A stretch of 64,000 nt of DNA, taken from Flavobacterium coralii. Lineage in GTDB: Bacteria > Bacteroidota > Bacteroidia > Flavobacteriales > Flavobacteriaceae. A program made the translations under genes and the position numbers. The DNA is taken from the NCBI RefSeq assembly GCF_019891545.1, contig NZ_JAHDIU010000001.1, positions 124,001 through 188,000 on the forward strand. The letters are read 5' to 3'. Shown in pieces: positions 11,251 to 21,300 of the stretch. Positions within the stretch are counted from its first letter, which is position 1, and the number at the start of each line of letters is the position of its first letter. The notes beneath the pieces were generated by a model, which was not told the DNA's origin, did not search any database, and worked only from the letters and a program-made list of their open reading frames with translations.

Positions 11251-12060
11251 TTATTTTTGAAGGTGCGCTCCGCAGTTATAGCAATAAGTAGCATCATCCC
11301 TGTGGCGGTTTGCATTGCAAACCCGGCAAACCTGTGTGTTTTGGTGTACATTGCCTTCCTGCATAAATTGCGCGGTAACAAGGCCTGTGGGTACCGCAAT
11401 AATGCCGTAACCCATTATCATAATAAGCGAGGAAAGAAACTGCCCTAAGGGTGTTATAGGGGTAATATCTCCAAAGCCAACGGTGGTTAATGTTACAATA
11501 GTCCAGTATATGCTTATCGGGATATTTTTAAAGCCGCTTTCAGGCCCTTCTATAATATACATAAGGGTACCCATAATTATACAAATGACGACTACACCAA
11601 AAAGAAAAACAGCAATTTTTACCTTACTTTTTTTAAGTGCCGTGAGCAACTGATCTGAAGCGCCGATAAAACGCCCCAGCTTTAGTATCCTGAATACCCG
11701 CAGCAGCCGGAGCGCGCGTATTGAAATGAGGAAACTGAGCCCGGGAAAGAGCACATCGATATATTTGGGTATCATGGCAAGAAAATCGATAATGCCATAA
11801 AAGCTGAAAATATAACTTGCAGGCTTTCGTACTGATATTATCCGAGCTATGTATTCTATTGTAAAAAAAGCAGTAATAACCCACTCTATAATGTCAAGCT
11901 CCCTGCCATATACTATTTTAATGCCGGCAACGCTTTCCAGCATTACAGCAATAATACTTATAAGTATAAGTATCAGTAATACAACATCAAAAAGCTTCCC
12001 TGCTGGTGTATCGGCTTCATAAATAATTTCATGCAGTTTGTGCCGGAAGTCTTTGGGCAT
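11251..12060 (-). CDS. Voltage-gated K+ channel-like ion transporter with C-terminal zinc ribbon
   Basis: A six-segment Kv-type channel subunit in the inner membrane. An S4-like segment, RALRLLRVFRILKLGR, has Arg/Lys every third residue (near residue 115-130). The pore selectivity filter TVGFGD is at residues 193-198. The C-terminal tail has two CxxC pairs (C245/C248 and C260/C263), forming a probable zinc ribbon after the last membrane helix, so it should be cytoplasmic. The filter indicates potassium selectivity. A TAnnTTTG-type -7 box reads on this strand at 12087-12094, but no clear TTG box was found upstream of it. Role (osmotic, pH or membrane potential) unknown. Confidence 0.88.
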   Translation of the reverse strand: MPKDFRHKLHEIIYEADTPAGKLFDVVLLILILISIIAVMLESVAGIKIVYGRELDIIEWVITAFFTIEYIARIISVRKPASYIFSFYGIIDFLAMIPKYIDVLFPGLSFLISIRALRLLRVFRILKLGRFIGASDQLLTALKKSKVKIAVFLFGVVVICIIMGTLMYIIEGPESGFKNIPISIYWTIVTLTTVGFGDITPITPLGQFLSSLIMIMGYGIIAVPTGLVTAQFMQEGNVHQNTQVCRVCNANRHRDDATYCYNCGAHLQK

Positions 12061-12105
12061 AATAACGGGCAGTTAGTTAATAGTACCAAAGATACTAAAT
12101 ATGGG

Positions 12106-13470
12106 TTAGAGCCTTATTATTTTAAGCGCCCTCTTTTTACGGATATAACTCTGTATTATATTCTTTACATCGCGGTTGTGCTCCATCGGTATCAGTATGT
12201 TTTTCAATATTTCAGGTTTATTCACCTGATAATTAAGATTGAAAAAGGCATAACCTTTATACACTCCATTTTCTATAAGCACCGCGCTGCGCTCTTCTAT
12301 TGTACGGCCTTTATCAATAATAATCATACTTTGGTGGTTAAAGCTGTTGTTATTGATAAACTCCGTTACACGGTTGTTATAATCTTCTGCAGGCTCCTTT
12401 TTTATGCAGGCACCATTGCAGTTACCTAGGGTGTAGGGGAAGCAGCTTTTTTTAGCATCAGGGTCAAGCCCTGTGAGTTTTTGGCAAAGTTTATACTTTT
12501 CGGTAATTTTAAAAAGCGCGCTTTTGGCTTCTGTCATTCCGGGGAAAGAAAGTATTTCTTTTTTCCTTCCGTCAGATTTACCGATGTTAAGAGTTATGTA
12601 TCCGTTCTCATCTTTCTTTGCATACAGCGCAAGCGGGTGAACAGTGTTTTTTTGAACACGGTTATAAATGGGCCTGTTGATTTTTACTTCCTGGCACTCC
12701 TTTAGCAGTGCAATAAGCTCGCTGCCTGTTTCTTCATAATTAACGGTATAAGCATCTCGCTGAAGCCTCTTAGCCTTGCGTGAAGTACCTGTAAAGTGCT
12801 GGTTAAGTCTTTTTTTAATATTGCTGCTCCTGCCGAGATATACCAGGTCGCCGTTTTCTTTGTAGATATAATAGAGCCCCTGTACAGAGGGTATGCCCTC
12901 AAGCAGGTCGAACAGTTTACTGGCAAGCGGCTTTGGGTTAGCCGATTTTACCAGGCTTTTCATAATTTGTTTTTCGACATCCTTTGCAAGCAGCAGCTTA
13001 AAAAGCTGTACTGTGGCAAGCGCATCGCCGGTGGCGCGGTGCCTGTCGCTAACAGGGATACCCAACGCGCGGGCAAGTTTGCCCAAACTGTGCGATTTCT
13101 GTTCGGGCAGCAGCTTTTGAGAAAGCTCTACCGTGCATAATGATTCGCGTTCAAAATTGTAGCCCAGCCTTTCAAATTCTGTCTTCAGCACGCGGTAGTC
13201 AAACTGCGCGTTGTGGGCTACAATAATGCAGCCGTCGGTAATTTCAATTATGCGTTTCGCTACTTCATAAAATTTCGGGGCGCTGCGCAGCATGGCATTG
13301 TTTATGCCCGTTAGTTTTACTACAAAAGGCTGTATAGGCTTTTCCGGATTTATAAGGCTTATAAACTGGTCGGTTACTTCATGGCCGTTATAGCGGTATA
13401 TGGCTATTTCTGTAATCCCCTCTTCATTATATTGTCCGCCTGTGGTTTCTATATCGAGTATTGCGTACAT
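12106..13470 (-). CDS. DEDDh exonuclease fused to GIY-YIG nuclease domain with UvrC-like cysteine cluster
   Basis: Residues 1-165 form a DnaQ-type 3'-5' exonuclease domain with all catalytic residues visible: D6 and E8 (DIETTG), D91 (HNAQFD), H144 and D149 (DRHRATGD). Residues ~195-275 form a GIY-YIG endonuclease-like domain (GLYYIY, YLGRS, R221, E251). The C-terminal part has cysteines at 329, 343, 351 and 355, spaced C-x13-C-x7-C-x3-C, close to the UvrC pattern around its iron-sulfur cluster. A related exonuclease-plus-UvrC-N architecture is known in actinobacteria and Bacteroidota. Role is probably DNA repair or nucleic-acid processing; substrate unknown. A TAATTTTG -7 box on this strand at 13548-13555 may be part of its promoter. 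Confidence 0.88.
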   Translation of the reverse strand: MYAILDIETTGGQYNEEGITEIAIYRYNGHEVTDQFISLINPEKPIQPFVVKLTGINNAMLRSAPKFYEVAKRIIEITDGCIIVAHNAQFDYRVLKTEFERLGYNFERESLCTVELSQKLLPEQKSHSLGKLARALGIPVSDRHRATGDALATVQLFKLLLAKDVEKQIMKSLVKSANPKPLASKLFDLLEGIPSVQGLYYIYKENGDLVYLGRSSNIKKRLNQHFTGTSRKAKRLQRDAYTVNYEETGSELIALLKECQEVKINRPIYNRVQKNTVHPLALYAKKDENGYITLNIGKSDGRKKEILSFPGMTEAKSALFKITEKYKLCQKLTGLDPDAKKSCFPYTLGNCNGACIKKEPAEDYNNRVTEFINNNSFNHQSMIIIDKGRTIEERSAVLIENGVYKGYAFFNLNYQVNKPEILKNILIPMEHNRDVKNIIQSYIRKKRALKIIRL

Positions 13471-13590
13471 TCAGTATCTGGCTTCCCTAAAACAGGAAAA
13501 ATATATTTGTAAGAATTAGTTTAATGTCTTGACAGACACCTAATCTACAAAATTACAAATATCTTACCACATTTTACCGTGAGCTATGCG

Positions 13591-14259
13591 CTAATAATTA
13601 CGGCTGCCGAATATACTGCTGCCAATGCGCACCATAGTACTGCCGCAATCAATAGCTATGAGGTAATCGCCGCTCATGCCCATAGATAAAATTGACGGTT
13701 GGCAGTTAACAGTTGACTGCTTTTGCTGAAGCCTGTCAAAAATAGTTTTAAGGTGCGTAAATTCTTTTTTTATCTGAGCCTCATTGTCTGTAAAAGTTGC
13801 CATGCCCATAAGTCCTGTAACTTTAATATTCTGCATCTGAGCAAATTCTTCTGATAAAAGCAAATCGCTAAGCTCCTGCTCATCCATCCCGAATTTTGTT
13901 TCTTCTTCGGCTATGTGCATTTGCAGCAGGCAGTTAATTACCCTGTCATTTTTTTTAGCATGCTTGTTAATTTCCTTCAGCAGCCTCAGGCTGTCAACAC
14001 CGTGGATGAGGCTCACATATGGCGCCATATACTTAACCTTGTTGGTTTGTACGTGGCCAATCATGTGCCATTCAATATCTTTTGGCATTGCTTCCCACTT
14101 CTCAGTCATTTCCTGAATCTTGTTCTCGCCAAATATGCGCTGCCCTGCATTGTAGGCTTCCATCAGGTCTTCAACAGGTTTAGTCTTGCTAACTGCTACC
14201 AGAGTAACATGCGGTGGGAGAGAGGATTTTATTTTATTGAGATTATCGGAAATTGACAT
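13591..14259 (-). CDS. YggS/PROSC-family pyridoxal phosphate-binding protein
   Basis: A PLP-binding protein of the YggS family, involved in vitamin B6 homeostasis rather than a known catalytic reaction. The PLP lysine lies in VAVSKTKP; GENKIQEM, WHMIGHVQTNK and the C-terminal GSTMVRIGSSIFG are family hallmarks. The start at 14259 (MSISDNLNK) is preferred over an in-frame ATG at 14307, because the 16 extra residues do not resemble the family and are encoded by a repetitive TTAGAAGTCAGAAATTAG-like spacer. The stretch before ILSMGMSG (about bases 13690-13730) looks longer than I expect and has repeat-like DNA; see findings. The length of 223 residues is normal. Confidence 0.9.
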   Translation of the reverse strand: MSISDNLNKIKSSLPPHVTLVAVSKTKPVEDLMEAYNAGQRIFGENKIQEMTEKWEAMPKDIEWHMIGHVQTNKVKYMAPYVSLIHGVDSLRLLKEINKHAKKNDRVINCLLQMHIAEEETKFGMDEQELSDLLLSEEFAQMQNIKVTGLMGMATFTDNEAQIKKEFTHLKTIFDRLQQKQSTVNCQPSILSMGMSGDYLIAIDCGSTMVRIGSSIFGSRNY

Positions 14260-14310
14260 ATTCACATTTTTAGTTACAGTTTCTAATTTCTGACTTCTAA
14301 CTCTCATTTG

Positions 14311-15525
14311 TCAGAGTTCATAAATTACTAATCCAATACGGAACTTAGGCTCTATATAGGTGCTTTTTGGCGGCATTATCTGGTTGTTATCAGCCAGTGC
14401 TTTTACTTCTTCTATAGTAGGAGGGAAAAGCATAAAGCCGACCTGGAAGCCGTTTTCGTCTACCATTTTTTTAATATTGGTTATGGGCCTGCTGCCGGGT
14501 ATGTACTCTATACGCTCGTCATTACGCAGGTCGCTAATACCTAAAAGCGGATGCAGCACCTTGTCATATAATATGCGTGCGTCCAAAGCATCATAAACAG
14601 ATGCATAGTTGGTATCTTTAACATGCAGGGCATAAAACTCCCCGTCAAGATACATACCAAAGCTGTATTTCCTGTCGGGTTTCCACAATTCCTGTCCACG
14701 GTTTTCTATAGCAAAATCTTTTTGCAGGGCATCTAAAAAATCGGTTTTGCTTAAACCGTTCAGGTCGTGTATTATGCGGTTATACTCGTATATCTTCAGG
14801 TCATTCTCGGCAATCAGGAAACTCATAAAATAGTTGAGGTTCTCATTCCCTGTATCCTTATCCTGTTCATACAATCTGTTGGCAGAAGCCGACCTGTGAT
14901 GCCCATCTGCAATATACAGGCTATCCATCTGTGCAAACTGCCCCTGTATCCAGTTTATTACTTCTGTATCTGTTATGCGCCAAAGGGTATGCTTGTCCCT
15001 GTTTGTGGTAGAGAACAGGTAAAGTGGGCGTTCTTTTTTATAATTGGTAATCCACTCCTGTAACTCTCCGTTTTGCGGATAGGTTATCAGTACCGGCTCT
15101 GTATTAAAGCCTGTTTCATGCAGGTAGTCTTTAAAAAACTCAACGCGGTAAGACAGTGTGTCTTCGTGTTTTTTAATTACATTATTCCTGTAGTCTTCTA
15201 AAGAAGCTCCTGCTATTATACCGGTATAGGTATTTTGCTTACTTTGAATTTCGTAGAGGTAAAAAACAGGCTCCGGCTCCTGTATAAAGATCTGCTGCTC
15301 TTTAAATTCCTCATACTTAAGGTTAACGCCTTTAAAGCGGGTATCAGTCGAAATTTTTTGCAGGTTGGTGTAGGCCGGGTGCAGCACATGCAAAAAAGAA
15401 AAAGGATTATAATCCAGTTGTGAGGCAAGCTCTGCGGTGGTATAATCGTCATACGACCGTGATGTTACAAGGCTTACTTTATCTCGTGCGGGCCTTACCG
15501 CTTTAAAAGGGATGATATTTGCCAT
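14311..15525 (-). CDS. DUF1015 family protein
   Basis: A 404-residue protein of the DUF1015 family. Visible hallmarks are the N-terminal PFKAVRPARDKV, a central IADGHHRSASA motif near residue 200, and C-terminal VDENGFQVGFMLFPPT. Some DUF1015 proteins are reported to be related to serine kinases of the SerK/ParB-like fold; whether this one has that activity is not shown by the sequence. It is soluble, with no signal peptide, so probably cytoplasmic. It lies between yggS and 3-hydroxybutyryl-CoA dehydrogenase in the (-) strand block. A strong GC-rich hairpin sits just upstream of its start. Confidence 0.85.
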   Translation of the reverse strand: MANIIPFKAVRPARDKVSLVTSRSYDDYTTAELASQLDYNPFSFLHVLHPAYTNLQKISTDTRFKGVNLKYEEFKEQQIFIQEPEPVFYLYEIQSKQNTYTGIIAGASLEDYRNNVIKKHEDTLSYRVEFFKDYLHETGFNTEPVLITYPQNGELQEWITNYKKERPLYLFSTTNRDKHTLWRITDTEVINWIQGQFAQMDSLYIADGHHRSASANRLYEQDKDTGNENLNYFMSFLIAENDLKIYEYNRIIHDLNGLSKTDFLDALQKDFAIENRGQELWKPDRKYSFGMYLDGEFYALHVKDTNYASVYDALDARILYDKVLHPLLGISDLRNDERIEYIPGSRPITNIKKMVDENGFQVGFMLFPPTIEEVKALADNNQIMPPKSTYIEPKFRIGLVIYEL

Positions 15526-15531
15526 ATAAAG

Positions 15532-15558
15532 CCCCCTGGCCCCAAATGGGGCAGGGGA
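15532..15558. repeat. GC-rich intergenic hairpin
   Basis: CCCCTGGCCCC, loop AAAT, GGGGCAGGGG: a 10-bp stem with one bulged G, in the 50-base gap between the 3-hydroxybutyryl-CoA dehydrogenase and DUF1015 genes. There is no T-run on the (-) strand after the stem, so it is not a standard terminator. It could be a small dispersed palindrome or an mRNA processing/stability element within the operon. Confidence 0.6.
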
Positions 15559-15575
15559 TTTAATTTTTTAGAAGA

Positions 15576-16466
15576 TTATTTTGTAAACATAGCCGAGATT
15601 TTCTCAGCCTTTTTACTTTCTGAATAGTCGTAGAAACCTTCGCCCGACTTAACGCCAAGCTTACCTGCCATTACCATGTTTACCAGCAGCGGGCACGGCG
15701 CATATTTAGGGTTCTTAAAGCCATCATACATTACATTAAGTATAGAAAGGCATACATCTAGCCCTATAAAATCGGCCAGTTGCAGCGGGCCCATAGGGTG
15801 TGCCATACCCAGTTTCATTACAGTGTCTATTTCATAAACGCCTGCCACACCATTATACAGGGTTTCTATGGCTTCGTTTATCATCGGCATTAATATGCGG
15901 TTAGCTACAAAGCCTGGGTAGTCGTTAACTTCTACAGGTACTTTGCCCAGCTTTTCGCTTAGCTCCATAATGGTTTTTGTAACCTCGTCAGATGTATTGT
16001 ATCCCCTTATGATCTCTACCAGCTTCATAATAGGCACCGGGTTCATAAAGTGCATACCGATAACCTTATCCTGCCTTGTAGTTACGGCAGCTATCTGTGT
16101 AATAGATATTGAAGAGGTATTAGTGGCAAGTATGGTTTTTTCGTCGCAAAATGAATTAAGGTCCTTAAATATTTTAAGCTTTAGGTCCACATTTTCAGTA
16201 GCGGCTTCCACCACAAGGTCAGCATTAACCACACCATCCTTAACATCGGTATAGGTAATTATGTTACCAATTGTTTTATGCTTGTCATCTTCTGTTATGG
16301 TGCCTTTGCCCACCATACGGTCGAGGTTGGCGGCTATGGTGTTCATACCTTTTTCAAGCGCTTTGTCAGAAATATCAATAAGCCTTACGTTGAATCCGCT
16401 TTGTGCAAAAACGTGGGCAATACCGTTACCCATTGTTCCTGCACCTATAACTGCAATGTTCTTCAT
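15576..16466 (-). CDS. 3-hydroxybutyryl-CoA dehydrogenase
   Basis: NAD(P)-dependent oxidation of 3-hydroxyacyl-CoA (or reduction of acetoacetyl-CoA) in the cytoplasm, part of fatty acid or short-chain acyl-CoA metabolism. The Rossmann motif GAGTMGNGIAHVFAQSGF is at residues 7-24. ATNTSSISITQIA and the catalytic-His region GMHFMNPVPIMKLVE follow, then the NDYPGFVANRILMPM signature. The 296 residues match the short, dehydrogenase-only family rather than the large fused FadB/FadJ enzymes. It lies 34 bases downstream of a Gfo/Idh/MocA gene. Confidence 0.93.
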   Translation of the reverse strand: MKNIAVIGAGTMGNGIAHVFAQSGFNVRLIDISDKALEKGMNTIAANLDRMVGKGTITEDDKHKTIGNIITYTDVKDGVVNADLVVEAATENVDLKLKIFKDLNSFCDEKTILATNTSSISITQIAAVTTRQDKVIGMHFMNPVPIMKLVEIIRGYNTSDEVTKTIMELSEKLGKVPVEVNDYPGFVANRILMPMINEAIETLYNGVAGVYEIDTVMKLGMAHPMGPLQLADFIGLDVCLSILNVMYDGFKNPKYAPCPLLVNMVMAGKLGVKSGEGFYDYSESKKAEKISAMFTK

Positions 16467-16500
16467 TTTATGTATATCGTTTGTTTGTTGTTTGTGTCGT

Positions 16501-17466
16501 TTACTTTTTAAAACAGTCTATCACCCGGTACGCTACCCTTAGTGCCTCTGTGCCGTCTTGCAGTGTAACAACAGGGTCTGTGTTATTATTTATAGCATCT
16601 GCAAATGTTTCAAGCTCATCCAGTATGGCGTTGTTGGCCTGCACTTCGGGATTTTCAAAATAAATCTGTTTTTTTATGCCTTCTGCATTTTGTAGTATCA
16701 TATCAAAATCGCCGGGTGTTTCCGGTGCATCTTTCATTTTAACCACTTCACACACCTTGTCAAGGAAATCTACCGATATGTAGGCATCTTTCTGGAAGAA
16801 GCGCGACTTGCGCATATTTTTAAGTGAAATGCGGCTTGAGGTAAGATTAGCCACGCACCCGTTCTCAAATTCGATACGGGCATTCGCAATATCCGGTGTA
16901 TCGCTAATTACAGAAACCCCGCTTGCATATATATTTTTAACTTTGCTTTTTACTACGCTTAATATTACATCTATATCATGTATCATTAAATCGAGTACCA
17001 CCGGCACATCCGTACCGCGCGGGTTAAATTCAGCAAGGCGGTGTGTTTCTATAAACATGGGGTTTTGTATCATGTTCTTGGTGGCAATAAAAGCGGGGTT
17101 AAAACGCTCTACATGCCCTACTTGGCCTTTAACGTTGTGCTGCTTTGCAAGGGTTATAATCTCTTCGGCTTCTTCAACTGTGTTGCTTATAGGTTTTTCA
17201 AGAAAAACATGCTTTCCTGCCGTAATGGCTTCCTTAGCACAATCGTAATGCGAAAGGGTAGGGGTAACAATATCTACTACATCTACAGCCTCTATAAGCG
17301 CTGTTACCGAGTCGAACTTGCGGTAACCGTATTCTGCTGCCACTTTATCTGCATTGTTGCTGTCAGGGTCATAAAAACCCACCAGTTCATATTTTGGCGA
17401 CTGATTGAGCAAACGCAGGTGAATTTTTCCTAAATGCCCTGCACCCAATACTCCGATTTTTAACAT
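16501..17466 (-). CDS. Gfo/Idh/MocA family oxidoreductase
   Basis: An NAD(P)-dependent oxidoreductase, likely acting on a sugar or related polyol. The N-terminal Rossmann domain starts KIGVLGAGHLGKIHL. The family motif FLEKPIS at about residue 95 carries the EKP lysine, and GHVERFNPA follows at about 125. The start at 17466 (MLKIGVLG) is chosen; an in-frame ATG 27 codons upstream would add a stretch with no family resemblance. A good promoter match lies 18 bases upstream. The substrate cannot be named. It heads the long (-) strand gene run ending at 9592. Confidence 0.9.
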   Translation of the reverse strand: MLKIGVLGAGHLGKIHLRLLNQSPKYELVGFYDPDSNNADKVAAEYGYRKFDSVTALIEAVDVVDIVTPTLSHYDCAKEAITAGKHVFLEKPISNTVEEAEEIITLAKQHNVKGQVGHVERFNPAFIATKNMIQNPMFIETHRLAEFNPRGTDVPVVLDLMIHDIDVILSVVKSKVKNIYASGVSVISDTPDIANARIEFENGCVANLTSSRISLKNMRKSRFFQKDAYISVDFLDKVCEVVKMKDAPETPGDFDMILQNAEGIKKQIYFENPEVQANNAILDELETFADAINNNTDPVVTLQDGTEALRVAYRVIDCFKK

Positions 17467-17483
17467 ACTGAAATTATTTTTAA

Positions 17484-17515
17484 CAAAAATAAGATTATTT
17501 GCCCTGAAAAAGCAA
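17484..17515 (-). promoter_or_regulatory. Bacteroidota-type promoter for the Gfo/Idh/MocA gene
   Basis: On the (-) strand TTG (17515-17513), a 21-base spacer, then TATTTTTG (17491-17484), fitting TTG-N17..21-TAnnTTTG. It implies a very short leader before the ATG at 17466. Confidence 0.55.
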
Positions 17516-17632
17516 AAAACAGCATAAAAATGGTGATGAGGCTGCATTGTTTCAAATATGGCAAAAGCATTTGCACAGGGTTTGCATTTTTGCTTAATTC
17601 TTCCTTATTTTTAGCCCTGAAAAATTCCCGCA

Positions 17633-18274
17633 TTGAAAGACACAGCAAAACACCAGGGGCTACGCAATCAGTTGGTAAGCCTTTTAGAACAAAAAGGTAT
17701 AAAAGACAGGAATGTACTTGAGGCAATCCGCAAAATACCCAGGCATTTATTCCTGGAGTCGGGCTTTGAGGAGTATGCCTATCAGGACAAGCCTTTTCCT
17801 ATTGGTGCGGGGCAAACCATTTCGCAGCCTTATACCGTTGCTTTTCAGTCAGAGCTTTTACAGGTTAAAAAAGAAGATAAAGTACTGGAAATCGGGACAG
17901 GCTCCGGCTATCAGACGGCAGTTCTTTTTCACATGGGTGCAAAAGTATACAGCATAGAGCGGCAGAACGAACTTTTTAAAATCACATCGTTACTGTTACC
18001 CAAGCTCGGCATAAGGCCAAAGCACCTTAGTTTTGGCGATGGTTACAAAGGTCTCCCCAATTTTGCCCCGTTTGATAGTATAATAGTTACGGCAGGTGCG
18101 CCGTTTATACCTAAACCGCTAATGGCACAGTTAAAAATTGGCGGCAGGCTGGTTATACCTGTGGGCGAGAGTGTACAGGTTATGACATTGCTGATACGTA
18201 AAACCGAAACGCAGTTTGAAAAGCATGAACTTGGAGATTTCAGGTTTGTGCCGCTGCTTGAAAATAAAAACTAA
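17633..18274 (+). CDS. pcm: Protein-L-isoaspartate O-methyltransferase
   Basis: Repairs damaged proteins by methylating isoaspartyl residues with S-adenosylmethionine. The SAM-binding motif VLEIGTGSGYQTAVL is near residue 84. The family motifs IGAGQTISQPYTVA and GAPFIPKPLM are also present. There is no upstream in-frame ATG. The start is a TTG at 17633, which gives 213 residues and the expected N-terminus (KDTAKHQGLRNQLV). The gene is divergent from the Gfo/Idh/MocA gene and is followed 34 bases later by the DUF3857 gene. Confidence 0.92.
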   Translation: MKDTAKHQGLRNQLVSLLEQKGIKDRNVLEAIRKIPRHLFLESGFEEYAYQDKPFPIGAGQTISQPYTVAFQSELLQVKKEDKVLEIGTGSGYQTAVLFHMGAKVYSIERQNELFKITSLLLPKLGIRPKHLSFGDGYKGLPNFAPFDSIIVTAGAPFIPKPLMAQLKIGGRLVIPVGESVQVMTLLIRKTETQFEKHELGDFRFVPLLENKN

Positions 18275-18308
18275 TTAATCAATCTTTTATACCATCCTTT
18301 AATTTACC

Positions 18309-21300
18309 ATGAAAAAACTTTTATTGCTGTTACTGCTGTTCTCGGCATTTGTATATGCACAGGACAGTAACAAGGTTTGGGACCTTTTACTGAAAAACGA
18401 CAGGGCCGGTGCACGGGCAATGTTCGACAAAACCCTGAAAAAGAAAATGGATACCGATATGGAGCTGCTGGTGCTTGATGCACTGATAGACCAGCAACTG
18501 GGTAAGCTGTACTTTGATGAAACCTTCTTAAAAAAGATGACGGCGCTTAAAGACAGCGAGCACTACTTGTACCCGGTTTGGTACCAACAATTTTCGGTGG
18601 GTAACCCTAATACCGAAGGCTATGATGAGCTTACATATAACAAAATAGACTATGTGGCAGGGGTAGATAAGTTTAAAGACATGCCCCATGTTATATATAC
18701 AAAAGCTATTTTTGACAGGCACCGATTAAACTTTGATGCTTATAATGCCGGCATCAAAAAACTTGATGTTATAAACAAATGGCAGTTTTGCGGTGTTTTT
18801 GAAAACATGAATAACAGCGGGCTTGACACTGAATATGAGCCCGAATTTTATGCAAAGAACGATAAGCAGTTTAACGCCAACAGCAATGGTATAGTTAACT
18901 GGTATGTGCCCGCCATTCCGCAGAATGAAGGCTATCATTTTTACCTGAATGAGAGCGAGTACGGCAACGGTATTATGTATGCCCAAACCTTTATAGATGC
19001 TGATGCCGATAAGGATGTGGTGCTTAACCTGGGTACCAGCGGCCCGATAAAAGTATATGTGAATGATACTGAGATATATTATAATGACGAAGCTTACAGA
19101 ACCGACCTGAATGCCTATCTTATAAAGTTCAGGTTGCCGAAAGGTACCAGCAGGCTGCTTATAAAATCTTCTACAACGGGCGGAACTGATTATTTTTATG
19201 CCGCTTTAAGTGATACAGCAGGTAAAAAAGTGTCAGGCTTACAGTATTCTGACAGCTACAGGCCGTATGTAAAATCTACTGCGGAGTCGTTGAATGCGAC
19301 AGAGCTCAACCCCGCTTTTGAAGATTTCCTTGCAGCAAAGCTTAAGGCAAAGCCAAGCGATATATTTCATACGCTATTACTGTATGATGCTTATATAGCC
19401 AATCACAAAAAAGAGAAAGCACACGATGTAATAGAAAAACTTGCTGAAAAATATCCTGAAAGCTCAATGCTTAAAGTAAAGCTTATAGATTATTATAACC
19501 TTATGGATAATGAACAGGGTGTTGAGGAAATAAACAAGACGCTTTTGGTAAATGACCCTTCTTATTACTATAGCATCGTGAAAAAGTTTCAGGATGGTAA
19601 CTGGGTAAGGGAGAGTAACATCAAGGAACTTGAAGAGTACCGTGATAAAGCTAAAAAGCTAAAATCTGAACTTTACGGTATTTTGTTTGACTACCTGATT
19701 GCCTCAAGAAATTCTGATGTAGATCTTACCCTGCAAAAAATTGAGGAACTTTTAAGCAAGTCGCACAAAAACGAAATGTTTACGGTAACCTTCGCAAACA
19801 TGTATTCTTCCCTTAAAAATGATAAAGAAAAAACCATTTCTATAATGGAGAATCTTGTAAAAACAAGGGAAAGTGTATCTGCACAAAACGTGCTTATAAA
19901 CTATTATAACTCGGTGGGCAGGAAAGAAGATGCAAAGCAGCTTGTAAAGAACTATATCAACCGCTACCCTTATTTCAACTATGTATATGATGATATAATT
20001 GAAATTTCCAATAACGAAAATAACTATCAGGCAACTATAGATTATGCCGATACAGCTTTAAAGAACTTCCCTTATTCTTTCAGGATGATGAAGGAGAAAG
20101 GTATGGGGTACAACTACCTGAAAAAAACGAAAGAAGCTGAAGATATGTTCAGGCAGTCGCTTGTGTATAATGCCGGAAACTCATCACTCCGTAAAACCTT
20201 ATATGCTATAACTAAGGTTCCGGACGAGATAGAGCAGGTAAGTACCAAAAACCTGTATGATGTTATAAAACAACGCAGGAACTCAGGTATGCAGAATGAT
20301 TATGGCGTGAATATACTTTTAGATGAATATATCATTAATGTATTGCCTGAAGGTAGCAGGAAAACCAAAACTGTTTACCTGTATGAAGTTACTGCCGAGA
20401 ACGGTGTTGAGGAACTGAAAGAATACAGCATAGGCGGAAACAACCTTAATGTTATTAAGGCCGAAATTGTAAAGCCCGATGGCTCTATCGTGCCGGGTGA
20501 GCGTAATTACAGCACGGTAGTATTTACCAACCTTAACGTTAAGGATGTTATATACCTTGAGTATGAAAACACCGATAACAGCTACGGTCGCTTCTTTAAA
20601 GATTTTACAAGTACATACTACTTTAATGGCGTATATCCGTCGCAGCAAACTATTTTTGGTATAATATCACCTAAAGAAATAACCTTTGCACAAAACATAT
20701 TAAATGGTGCCATTCCTGCTAAAACAAGTAAAATAAACGGGCGTAACTATATAAGCTGGGAAAAGAAGAACATCCCGACAATGCCACTTTACGAAAATTA
20801 TGCGCCAAACTATTATGACCTTGCCAACCAGGTACAGGTAAGCAGCATTAAAACATGGGGTGATATTGCTAACTGGTATGCCGACCTTGTAAAGAAGAAC
20901 ATCAAGATGGATAAGGTGGCAGAGAAAACCTATGCGCAGATTTTCCCTGAAGGTGCATCTAAACTTTCTGATGAAGAAAAGGCTTACCGTATCTATAAGT
21001 ATATAGAGGATAATATTACCTATAGCTCGCTCGATTTCAGGCAGAGTGGTTATGTGCCTCAAAAGCCGTCTAAAACCATTAATACCAAACTTGGTGACTG
21101 CAAAGATGTTTCTACGCTTTTTGTTGCCATGGCCGAAAAGGCAGGACTTAAAGCAAACCTTGTTTTAGTACTTACAGCCGATAACGGTACAGAGTCGTTA
21201 ACGTTGCCTTCTATCAACTTTAACCACTGTATTGTTAAGGTTAATATGGCTGGGAAAGAGCATTTTATAGAGCTAACCAACCGCTACATGCCGTTTAAGG

